A DNA stretch of 64,000 nt from assembly GCA_947625475.1 (NCBI GenBank), contig CANQOL010000003.1, positions 1 to 64,000 of the forward strand, in the 5' to 3' direction. Below the pieces are notes generated by a model. The model searched no databases and had not been told where the DNA came from. It saw only the letters and a program-made list of their open reading frames with translations. The stretch's first letter is position 1; each line of letters starts with the position of its first letter. Made by a program: the position numbers and the translations under genes. The DNA comes from an uncultured Acetatifactor sp. Lineage in GTDB: Bacteria; Bacillota; Clostridia; Lachnospirales; Lachnospiraceae. Below, piece by piece: positions 34,097 to 42,129 of the stretch.

Positions 34097-35434
34097 ATGC
34101 GCCATGTTGAAATAAAGCAGTTTGGACCCATCAAAGAAATCAATACAGATCTGAATAAAAATCTCGAGGTGGTGATCGGTCCTCAGGCATCCGGGAAAAG
34201 TACCTTTATCAAGGTAGTATATTTCTGCAGGAAAATCAGAGATTATTTTCTCCAGTATCTCAACCATGTCATCAATACAGAGACTCGTTATACTAATGAA
34301 TCTTATGTCAATTTTTTGAAATATATCCGCCGTCCCTTTTTGGGCTATTTTGGCACGACAAAACATATGGATAATTTCAGCATCCGCTATTATTATGAGA
34401 AGGAGACAAACAGATATGTATCCATCAGTTTAGATGAGGATCGATATGCAAAATTTGGATTCAGCGATTCTTTAAAAGAAGATATATGCAATATGATACG
34501 GGAAGCGATAAAGGTTGCGGAGAAGAATAAGGATCTGTCATTTTCCGACAGTTTTCTGGAGCAAACCAATTTTGTGGCCAGCGCAAGAAAAATGATTCAG
34601 CAGATTTTTAGGGATGATTTTATGCTCCTATATATCCCCGCGGGACGAAATCTGTTGGCAGTTTTGCCGGATGGAATACTATCTAAAGGGGGTTCGTTGC
34701 ATGACCGTTTGGAGCAGGACAATGAAGTAGATATATCCCAGACGGATCTTATTTCACAGGAATTTGCACAATATATTCGAAACGTGCGCACTAATTTTGG
34801 GTCACGGCTTGATGAAATCGTGCAAAATTATTTAAAGACGGTAAAAGGACAGATTCGTAATCATGATGTGAATTTGGCATGTCAGCTGATTCATGATATA
34901 TTACGCGGAGATTACGTCTATGATAAGGAAGGGGAAAAATTGTTTTATGATAAGGAACACTGGGTGAAATTAATGTTCAGTTCGTCGGGACAGCAGGAGG
35001 TTGTTTGGGCGCTGAATATGATTTTCCTAGCAATCCTTAAAAATGAAAAAACCTTTCTTGTGTTTGAGGAGCCCGAATCGCACTTGTTCCCGGATTCTCA
35101 GGAGAAAATAGCTCAGTTGGCGGCGCTGCTTGTAAATTCTAGTAACAGTCAAGTAGTGATTACCACCCACAGTCCATATATGCTTACGGCTTTTAATCTG
35201 TTGATTTATTCCGGAGAAAGGGAAAGCAAAGCCAGTGCAGAAAACTCCGTTATCCGTAAAGAATTCAGGCTGATTCCCGGTTCTGTGGGGGCATATCTTC
35301 TTTCTGCTGAGCAGGGATGCCTTAAAGATATTGTAAATAATGAAAGGGGACTGATTGATGCGTTGCAGATAGATGGAATATCGGAAAGTATTAACGAGCG
35401 TATGGATAGGATCCTATATAACAGGGTGGATTAG
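34097..35434 (+). CDS. ABC-type AAA ATPase (AAA_15/AAA_21, OLD-like) of a two-gene island
   Basis: 445 residues, no membrane segment. MRHVEIKQFGPIKEI starts the SMC/RecF-like fold. Walker A is GPQASGKST (28-36), the signature-like loop SSSGQQE (295-301), Walker B FLVFEEPESHLFP (320-332) and the H-switch TTHSPYML (His358). No TOPRIM domain follows, unlike OLD nucleases. Such ATPases act with a separate effector in several anti-phage systems (PARIS, Septu, AbiL). The gene is clearly AT-rich compared with hemZ and hisS. GAAAGGAG precedes the start. The next gene begins 11 bp after its stop, so they form one operon. No good promoter is visible in the 69-bp gap. Confidence 0.85.
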   Translation: MRHVEIKQFGPIKEINTDLNKNLEVVIGPQASGKSTFIKVVYFCRKIRDYFLQYLNHVINTETRYTNESYVNFLKYIRRPFLGYFGTTKHMDNFSIRYYYEKETNRYVSISLDEDRYAKFGFSDSLKEDICNMIREAIKVAEKNKDLSFSDSFLEQTNFVASARKMIQQIFRDDFMLLYIPAGRNLLAVLPDGILSKGGSLHDRLEQDNEVDISQTDLISQEFAQYIRNVRTNFGSRLDEIVQNYLKTVKGQIRNHDVNLACQLIHDILRGDYVYDKEGEKLFYDKEHWVKLMFSSSGQQEVVWALNMIFLAILKNEKTFLVFEEPESHLFPDSQEKIAQLAALLVNSSNSQVVITTHSPYMLTAFNLLIYSGERESKASAENSVIRKEFRLIPGSVGAYLLSAEQGCLKDIVNNERGLIDALQIDGISESINERMDRILYNRVD

Positions 35435-35445
35435 GGGAAAGAGAT

Positions 35446-36087
35446 ATGATTTGTGATAAGGTAAAGGAATGCTTCGAGATGACGCGGCATATGCCGCTAC
35501 CTGTGGAGAGGGGAAAGCAAAAAGGGAAAAAGAAACAAAATCAGAGCTGGGAACAGGAGGATGCATATCAGCAACCCCTTGGTCAATCGCCTTGCCGCAG
35601 TGATGCACAGCAAAAAAAGTGCATTGATTTCCTGGACAGTCGGTCCCAGATTAAGTGTGAGGAGAATGGAAAAGTATACATTTTGAATCAAAGTAAAATC
35701 AATCCGCGTTACGAAGTTATAAAGTTTTTTGTAGATCAAGGGATTATAACAAATCCTGAGGCGGGCAGGGTCTATAAGTGCGACAATGTTTTGTTGATCA
35801 AAGATTCCGGCACTGCCATTTTGGTAGAACTGAAGGGGAAAGAAATACGTCATGCCTTAAAGCAGCTTTCTGCCACTTTGGATCAGAAAGAGTTGCAAAC
35901 TTTGTGGGATTGTCAAAAAAGAATATTTGGAAGGGTGGTTTGTAGGTCAACGCCCCCGAGAATTCAAAACACAAATGAATATATGGGTATAAAAGAGGAT
36001 TTCGCCCGTCGCAACGGAAATCTTAAGATTGCAGAGGAAAATATGGTTGAAGAGTATGATGCGCTTGGATATATGGGGAAGGCTTGA
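35446..36087 (+). CDS. PD-(D/E)XK nuclease-like partner protein
   Basis: 213 residues, AT-rich. The first 60 residues are basic and low complexity (GKQKGKKKQNQ). The folded part includes YKCDNVLLIKD, then TAILVELKGKEIRHALKQL. Asp113, Glu128 and Lys130 fit the D-x(14)-E-x-K spacing of PD-(D/E)XK nucleases, with a helix carrying Lys/Gln after it. No named family is recognised, and the nuclease call rests on this motif only. It is co-transcribed with the ATPase. Its stop overlaps the -35 box of hisS. Confidence 0.6.
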   Translation: MICDKVKECFEMTRHMPLPVERGKQKGKKKQNQSWEQEDAYQQPLGQSPCRSDAQQKKCIDFLDSRSQIKCEENGKVYILNQSKINPRYEVIKFFVDQGIITNPEAGRVYKCDNVLLIKDSGTAILVELKGKEIRHALKQLSATLDQKELQTLWDCQKRIFGRVVCRSTPPRIQNTNEYMGIKEDFARRNGNLKIAEENMVEEYDALGYMGKA

Positions 36088-36112
36088 CAGACGGTTCAAA
36101 AGACCTTAAGAT
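36084..36112 (+). promoter_or_regulatory. Promoter of hisS-aspS
   Basis: TTGACA (36084-36089), a 17-bp spacer and TAAGAT (36107-36112), 48 bp before hisS. The -35 box overlaps the stop codon of the island's last gene, so hisS does not depend on the island. Confidence 0.8.
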
Positions 36113-36159
36113 ATTCACAGCGTTTGAGACGTTGACAGAAAAAGGCAAGGAGAGAGAGT

Positions 36160-37440
36160 ATGGCACTGAGCAAGAAGCCGGTTACCGGCATGAAAGATAT
36201 ACTGCCCCAGGAGATGCAGATCCGGGACTATGCCATAGGGGTCATCAAGGAGACCTACGGGAAATTTGGGTTTACCTCCATTGAGACGCCCTGTGTGGAG
36301 CATATCGCCAACCTGACCAGCAGGCAGGGAGGGGACAATGAGAAGCTGATCTTTAAGATCCTAAAGAGGGGCGAGAAGCTGAATGTGGCCCAGGCCCAGA
36401 CAGAGGAGGAAGTGGTGGACGGGGGGCTGCGCTATGACCTGACGGTGCCCCTGGTGCGGTTTTATGCCAACAACGCCGCCCAGCTGCCCTCCCCCTTTAA
36501 GGCCCTGCAGATGGGGAATGTGTGGCGGGCGGACCGCCCCCAGAGGGGACGCTACCGTCAGTTCATGCAGTGCGATATCGATATTTTGGGGGAGCCCTCC
36601 AATCTGGCGGAGATTGAGCTGATACTGGCCACCACTACCACCCTCGGCAGGCTGGGCTTCCAAAATTTCCAGATCCGCATCAATGACCGGCGGATTCTGA
36701 AGGCCATGGCGGCCTACAGCGGGTTCCCGGAGGAATCCTATGACAGTGTGTTCATCATCCTGGACAAGATAGACAAGATCGGCCTGGAGGGAGTGCGGCA
36801 GGAGCTTTCGGAGGCGGGCTTTGCCCGGGAGGCCGTGGATCGGTATGTGGAGCTCTATGAGGGGCTTTTTCAGGAAAATGCCCAGGGAAGCGCCCGGGAG
36901 AGGGTGGCAGGCCTGGCCAGGGCGCTGGAGGGTGTGCTGGAGCCGGAGGTATCTAAGAATTTGGAGGAAATCATCGAGAGCGTGGAGGCTGCGGGATCAG
37001 CCGCCTTTGAGATGGTCTTTGATCCCACCCTGGTCAGAGGAATGTCCTACTACACGGGCACCATCTTTGAGATTGCCATGCCCCAGCTGGGGATCAGCTG
37101 CGGCGGGGGCGGGCGGTACGACAAAATGGTGGGGAAATTTATCGGCACCGATGTGCCCGCCTGCGGATTTTCCATCGGCTTTGAGCGCATTATCCTGCTG
37201 CTGACGGAGAGCGGCTTCCAGGTGCCCTCTCAGCCCCAAAAGGTGGCCTATCTGATCGAAAAGGGAGTGGAGGGCCAGGCCCTGGGAGAGGTGATCGCCA
37301 AGGCCCAGGCGGCCAGAGCGGAGGGGACCCAGGTGCTGGTGGCCCGGATGATCAAGAACAAGAAGTTCCAGAAGGAGCAGCTGACCCGGGAGGGGTATCA
37401 GGAGTTTGTGGAAATTTATCGGGAGTCCCTGAAATTTTAA
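36160..37440 (+). CDS. hisS: Histidyl-tRNA synthetase
   Basis: A 426-residue class II synthetase. Motif 1 region is VTGMKDILPQEMQIRDY, motif 2 is NVWRADRPQRGRYRQFMQCD, and RGMSYYTGTIFEI and CGGGGRYDKM are His-binding. Motif 3 is GFSIGFERI. A C-terminal anticodon-binding domain follows. AAGGAGAGAG precedes the ATG. It is followed at 57 bp by aspS. Confidence 0.97.
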   Translation: MALSKKPVTGMKDILPQEMQIRDYAIGVIKETYGKFGFTSIETPCVEHIANLTSRQGGDNEKLIFKILKRGEKLNVAQAQTEEEVVDGGLRYDLTVPLVRFYANNAAQLPSPFKALQMGNVWRADRPQRGRYRQFMQCDIDILGEPSNLAEIELILATTTTLGRLGFQNFQIRINDRRILKAMAAYSGFPEESYDSVFIILDKIDKIGLEGVRQELSEAGFAREAVDRYVELYEGLFQENAQGSARERVAGLARALEGVLEPEVSKNLEEIIESVEAAGSAAFEMVFDPTLVRGMSYYTGTIFEIAMPQLGISCGGGGRYDKMVGKFIGTDVPACGFSIGFERIILLLTESGFQVPSQPQKVAYLIEKGVEGQALGEVIAKAQAARAEGTQVLVARMIKNKKFQKEQLTREGYQEFVEIYRESLKF

Positions 37441-37497
37441 GGATTGTCAGAGGAATACAAAAAGGTCCGGCTGGGCGGAGAGGATTGTGAGAAGAAA

Positions 37498-39318
37498 ATG
37501 GCAGAGTCGATGAAAGGGCTGAAGAGAAGCTGCAGATGCGGTGAGCTGCGTCTGGAGCAGGAGGGGCAGCAGGTGACCCTGATGGGCTGGGTACACAGAC
37601 AGCGCAACAAGGGCGGGATTATTTTTGTGGATCTGAGAGACCGCTCCGGTCTTCTGCAGGTGATTTTTGAGGAAAAGGACTGCGGACCGGAAAATTTTGC
37701 AAAGGCGGAGGGGCTCCGCAGTGAATATGTGATTGCCGTTGTGGGCAGAGTGGAGAGAAGAGCCGGCGCGGTCAACGAAAATCTGGCCACCGGCCAGATC
37801 GAGGTGAGGGCAAAGTCCCTGTATGTGCTTTCGGAGGCGCTTACGCCCCCCTTCCCCATCGAGGAGGCATCCAAGACCAAGGAGGAGCTGCGGCTGCAGT
37901 ACCGGTATCTGGACCTGCGCCGTCCGGACCTGCAGAGGAATCTGATGCTGCGCAGCAAGATTACGGGCACCATCCGGGATTTTTTAAGCGGCGAGGGGTT
38001 TTTGGAGATTGAGACGCCCATGCTGACCAAGTCCACGCCGGAGGGGGCCAGGGACTATCTGGTGCCCAGCCGGGTCCACCCGGGCAGCTTTTATGCCCTG
38101 CCCCAGTCTCCCCAGCTGTTCAAGCAGCTTCTCATGTGCGCAGGGTATGACCGGTATTTCCAGATTGCACGGTGCTTCCGGGACGAGGATCTGCGGGCGG
38201 ATCGGCAGCCGGAGTTTACCCAGGTGGATCTGGAGCTCTCCTTCGTGGACGTGGACGATGTGATCGACGCCACCGAGAGAATGGTCCAGAGAGTGTGCCG
38301 GGAGGCGATTGGACTGGAGGTGCAGCTCCCCATACCCAGGATGACCTGGCAGGAGGCCATGGACCGGTTCGGCTCCGACAAGCCGGATCTGCGCTTTGGG
38401 ATGGAGCTGAAGGACGTGTCCGCCGCAGTGGCCGGATGCGGCTTCGGCGTGTTCACTTCTGCCCTGGAGGCCGGGGGAAGCGTGCGGGGGATCAATGTGA
38501 AGGGGCAGGCACAGATGCCCCGGAAAAAGATAGACGCCCTGGTGGAGTTCGCCAGAGGCTGCGGGGCCAAGGGGCTGGCCTATCTGGCCATTGAGCCGGA
38601 CGGAAGCTTTAAGTCCTCCTTTGGCAAGTTCATGACCGGGCAGGAGCTGGAGCGGCTTGCGGCGGCCCTGGAGGGTCAGCCGGGAGATCTGCTTTTGTTT
38701 GCCGCAGACAAAAACAAAATTGTGTGGAATGTGCTGGGGGCCCTGCGCCAGGAGCTAGCAAAGCAGCTGGGGCTGATTGACGGGAACGATTTCCGGTTCC
38801 TCTGGGTGACTGAGTTCCCCCTGCTGGAGTGGAGCGAGGAAGAAAACCGGTTTGTGGCCATGCACCACCCCTTCACCATGCCCATGGAGGAGGACCTGCC
38901 CTATCTGGATCAGGATCCGGGGAGGGCCCGGGCCAAGGCTTACGACATTGTGCTCAACGGCGTGGAGCTGGGGGGAGGGAGCGTGCGTATCTTCCAGAGC
39001 GACGTGCAGGAGAAGATGTTCCAGGTGCTTGGCTTTCAGAAGGAGGATGCCTACGAGCGCTTCGGCTTTTTGCTGAACGCATTTAAATACGGGGTGCCGC
39101 CTCACGCGGGGCTGGCCATCGGGCTGGACCGTTTTGTCATGCTGCTGGCCAGGGCGGAGAGCATCCGGGAGGTGATTGCCTTCCCCAAGGTAAAGGATGC
39201 CTCCTGCCTCATGACCAAGGCGCCCGGAGAGGTGGAGGAAAAGCAGCTGGCGGAGCTGGGAATCGCGCTGCGGACACAGGAGACGGGGCCGGAGCAGACG
39301 GGAGCCGGCCAGGCATAG
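37498..39318 (+). CDS. aspS: Aspartyl-tRNA synthetase
   Basis: A 606-residue class IIb synthetase: N-terminal OB fold (VTLMGWVHRQRNKGGIIFVDL), catalytic core (FLEIETPMLTKSTPEGARDYLVPSR, QSPQLFKQLLM, FRDEDLRADRQPEFTQ), the bacterial GAD insertion (about 290-420) and motif 3 GLAIGLDRFVMLL. ATG 37498 (MAESMKGLKR) matches the family start; a TTG at 37444 would add 18 residues. Whether it also charges tRNA-Asn cannot be decided here. Confidence 0.97.
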   Translation: MAESMKGLKRSCRCGELRLEQEGQQVTLMGWVHRQRNKGGIIFVDLRDRSGLLQVIFEEKDCGPENFAKAEGLRSEYVIAVVGRVERRAGAVNENLATGQIEVRAKSLYVLSEALTPPFPIEEASKTKEELRLQYRYLDLRRPDLQRNLMLRSKITGTIRDFLSGEGFLEIETPMLTKSTPEGARDYLVPSRVHPGSFYALPQSPQLFKQLLMCAGYDRYFQIARCFRDEDLRADRQPEFTQVDLELSFVDVDDVIDATERMVQRVCREAIGLEVQLPIPRMTWQEAMDRFGSDKPDLRFGMELKDVSAAVAGCGFGVFTSALEAGGSVRGINVKGQAQMPRKKIDALVEFARGCGAKGLAYLAIEPDGSFKSSFGKFMTGQELERLAAALEGQPGDLLLFAADKNKIVWNVLGALRQELAKQLGLIDGNDFRFLWVTEFPLLEWSEEENRFVAMHHPFTMPMEEDLPYLDQDPGRARAKAYDIVLNGVELGGGSVRIFQSDVQEKMFQVLGFQKEDAYERFGFLLNAFKYGVPPHAGLAIGLDRFVMLLARAESIREVIAFPKVKDASCLMTKAPGEVEEKQLAELGIALRTQETGPEQTGAGQA

Positions 39319-39383
39319 AGAGCGGGGAGAGCCAGAAGCGGACACTTTTGGCTTTTTCCATGATGGGAAGGGGGCGTTTGCCT

Positions 39384-40238
39384 GTGGCGCTGGTGTATAT
39401 CCTGCAGGTGGAGAGCCTTTTACAGGACGGGAACCGGCGCCGGTGCCGGGCGTTTCTGGATCAGCGTCAGAGGGAAAAGACAGACCGGCGCAGGCCGGGG
39501 CCCGAGAGGACCCGCAGCCTTGGGGCGGAGATCCTTTTACAGTATGCCGCGGACCGGTATCTGAGAGGACCGGAAAAGGGGGAGGCCCCCGGCCCTGGGG
39601 GGGAGAGGGTTTCCCAAACCCGGTGGCTGGAGCTGTCCCTGGAGGAAATTCTGGAGGCGCTTGGGGAGACGGCCCGGCAGGAGAGACGCAGGGCGGCCTC
39701 GGAAGAGTTTTGGAACGAGACTTTATCGGGGGCGCGGGAGTTATCCCGGGAGAAAAAAAGGGGGGGAAACCCGGAGGAGCCGGAGGGGGCGCCCTGTCTG
39801 GGAAGGGAGCTGGATACGGTGACGGAGGCCGGAGGCAAACCCCGGTTTGCCCGGCTGGATCTGCCCTACAGCGTGTCCCACTCGGGGATGTACGCGGCGG
39901 TGGCCGTGGACAGGGGCAGGGTCGGCCTGGACCTGCAGAGGATGGGCAGCGCCGCCCCGGCCAGGCAGGAGAATCTGGTGGAACGCTTCTTTGCCGGACA
40001 GGAGAAGGAAGCCTATTTTTCCCTTCCCTCCCGGCAGGAGAGGGAGAGGCTGTTTTACAGAATGTGGTGCCGCAAGGAGGCCCTGGGAAAGCTCCTGGGA
40101 GGGGGCCTGACCCGGGAGGTTTTGGAGGGCAGTGTGCTGGGGGCAGGGGGAGAGGACCGGTTCGGTTCCCCCTATATCTGGGAGGACTATGAGGGCCTGG
40201 AGGGGTACGGAGCCAGCTTATGCCGGAGGCCGGGCTGA
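39384..40238 (+). CDS. 4'-phosphopantetheinyl transferase superfamily protein (Sfp-type)
   Basis: About 284 residues. The C-terminal half has the Sfp motifs: GGKPRF, YSVSHSG, VGLDLQRM (metal-binding Asp) and MWCRKEALGKL (catalytic Glu, Lys). It adds the phosphopantetheine arm to acyl or peptidyl carrier proteins. The N-terminal half is poorly conserved and Arg/Glu-rich. No PKS/NRPS gene is near, so it may serve the fatty-acid ACP. The start is uncertain: GTG 39384 has AAGGGGG 9 nt upstream, whereas ATG 39360/39363 lack a site. The 3' tail is in a degenerate duplication. Confidence 0.85.
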   Translation: MALVYILQVESLLQDGNRRRCRAFLDQRQREKTDRRRPGPERTRSLGAEILLQYAADRYLRGPEKGEAPGPGGERVSQTRWLELSLEEILEALGETARQERRRAASEEFWNETLSGARELSREKKRGGNPEEPEGAPCLGRELDTVTEAGGKPRFARLDLPYSVSHSGMYAAVAVDRGRVGLDLQRMGSAAPARQENLVERFFAGQEKEAYFSLPSRQERERLFYRMWCRKEALGKLLGGGLTREVLEGSVLGAGGEDRFGSPYIWEDYEGLEGYGASLCRRPG

Positions 40239-40345
40239 CGGGCAGGCTCCATGAGGCAGGCCCCGGCGGAGAGAGCCGGCCTATGCCGGTGGGGAGACTG
40301 ACGGCAGACCCCAAGCGGCAGGCAGGCCCCGGCGGAGGGGATGAG
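40206..40345 (+). repeat. Degenerate tandem duplication after the PPTase gene
   Basis: Two imperfect copies run from ATGCCGG through a CTGACGG core to GGCAGGCCCCGGCGGAG. The first spans the last PPTase codons and stop, the second lies before the next gene. The 130-bp gap holds nothing else. Confidence 0.6.
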
Positions 40346-40368
40346 CCCGCCGGCGGCAGGAGAGAGAA

Positions 40369-42129
40369 ATGAACAGACTGTTGAAATATCTGAAGGATTA
40401 CAAAAAGGAGACGGTGCTGGCGCCCCTGTTTAAGCTGCTGGAGGCGCTCTTTGAGCTGCTGGTGCCCTTGGTGATGGCGGGAATTATTGACCGGGGAATC
40501 GGGAACGCGGACGGGGGATATATTGCCCGGATGGGCTTATGCCTGCTGCTTTTGGGGGCGGTGGGGCTGGCCTGCTCGGTGACGGCCCAGTTCTTTGCGG
40601 CCCGGGCGGCGGTGGGCTTTTCCGCAAAGCTGCGGCTCTCCCTCTTTGAGCACATACAGGGGCTCTCCTATACCGGCCTGGACCGGGCGGGCACCTCCAC
40701 CATGATCACCCGCATGACCAGCGACATCAATCAGGTCCAGTCCGGGGTGAACATGGTGCTGCGCCTGTTCCTGCGCTCCCCCATCATCGTGTTCGGGGCC
40801 ATGATTATGGCCTTTACCATCGATGTGAAGTGCGCCCTGATCTTTGTGGTGGCCATCCCGCTGCTGGCGGCGGCCGTGTTCGGGATCCTGCTGGCCACCA
40901 TCCCTCTGTACCGCAGGGTGCAGGAGGCTCTGGACCGGGTGCTGGGGCTTGCCAGGGAGAACCTGACGGGAGTGCGCGTGATCCGGGCGTTTCATCAGGA
41001 GGCCAGGGAGCAGCAGCGCTTCGGGGAGAGGAATCAGGCTCTGGCGGACCTGCAGATGCATGTGGGCAGGATCAGCGCGGTGATGAATCCGGCCACCTAT
41101 GTGATTGTAAACGGGGCTCTGATCGCCCTGATTTACACGGGGGCTCTCCAGGTAAATGTGGGAGAGCTCACCCAGGGCCAGGTGGTGGCCCTGGTCAACT
41201 ATATGTCCCAGATTTTGGTGGAGCTGGTGAAGCTGGCCAATCTGATCATCACCGTCACAAAGGCCCTGGCCTGCGCGGAGCGGGTGGCGGACATGCTGGA
41301 AATCCCGGGCGGGGAAGAGACTTTGACGGGAGAAGAAACCTCTGCCGGACAGGAGACGGAGGCCGCGGAGGGAGCGCCCTTTTTATCCTTTGACCATGTG
41401 TGCCTGACCTACCGGGGGGCGGGGGATGAGACGCTTCACGATATCACCTTCACGGTAAACCGGGGGGAGACCGTGGGGATCATCGGGGGAACAGGCTCCG
41501 GCAAGAGCTCCCTGGTGAACCTGATCCCGGGCTTTTATCCCGCCACAAAGGGCGCGGTGCGTCTGGAGGGACGGGATATCAGGAGGATGGATCCGGAAAA
41601 GCTCCGGCGCCGGATCGGGGTGGTGCCTCAGCGGGCGGTGCTCTTTCAGGGCACGGTCCGCAGCAACCTGGCCTGGGGAGACCCGCAGGCCAGCCAGGAG
41701 GATATGTGGGAGGCCCTTACCCTGGCCCAGGCCAGAGAGATTGTGGAAAACAGGGAGGGCGGCCTGGACGCTGCCCTGTCCCAGGGGGGCAAGAACCTTT
41801 CCGGGGGCCAGCGCCAGAGGCTCACCATCGCCAGAGCCCTGGTGAGAAGGCCGGAGATTCTGATTCTGGACGACTCCGCCTCCGCCCTGGACTATGCCAC
41901 AGACGCAAAGCTGCGGGCGGCCCTGCGCACCATAGAGGCGGGGACCACCACCTTCATCGTCTCCCAGAGAGCCTCCAGCATCCTTCATGCGGACAAGATC
42001 CTGGTGCTGGACGACGGGGAGCTGGCGGGGCTGGGCACCCACAGGGAGCTCCTGGAGAGCTGTCAGGTTTACCGGGAGATCTATTATTCTCAGTATCCTA
42101 AGGAGACGGAAGGGGGGGAGAGCGCATGA
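40369..42129 (+). CDS. ABC exporter half-transporter, degenerate-site subunit
   Basis: 586 residues: six membrane helices, then an ATPase with Walker A GGTGSGKSS and signature LSGGQRQR. Walker B is LILDDSASA (Asp for the catalytic Glu) and the H-loop is IVSQRASS (Gln for His). A Glu/Thr-rich linker (about 305-330) precedes the ATPase. The next gene overlaps by 4 bp (ATGA) and carries the canonical residues, so the two form a heterodimer. GGAGAGAG precedes the start. The substrate is unknown. Confidence 0.92.
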   Translation: MNRLLKYLKDYKKETVLAPLFKLLEALFELLVPLVMAGIIDRGIGNADGGYIARMGLCLLLLGAVGLACSVTAQFFAARAAVGFSAKLRLSLFEHIQGLSYTGLDRAGTSTMITRMTSDINQVQSGVNMVLRLFLRSPIIVFGAMIMAFTIDVKCALIFVVAIPLLAAAVFGILLATIPLYRRVQEALDRVLGLARENLTGVRVIRAFHQEAREQQRFGERNQALADLQMHVGRISAVMNPATYVIVNGALIALIYTGALQVNVGELTQGQVVALVNYMSQILVELVKLANLIITVTKALACAERVADMLEIPGGEETLTGEETSAGQETEAAEGAPFLSFDHVCLTYRGAGDETLHDITFTVNRGETVGIIGGTGSGKSSLVNLIPGFYPATKGAVRLEGRDIRRMDPEKLRRRIGVVPQRAVLFQGTVRSNLAWGDPQASQEDMWEALTLAQAREIVENREGGLDAALSQGGKNLSGGQRQRLTIARALVRRPEILILDDSASALDYATDAKLRAALRTIEAGTTTFIVSQRASSILHADKILVLDDGELAGLGTHRELLESCQVYREIYYSQYPKETEGGESA

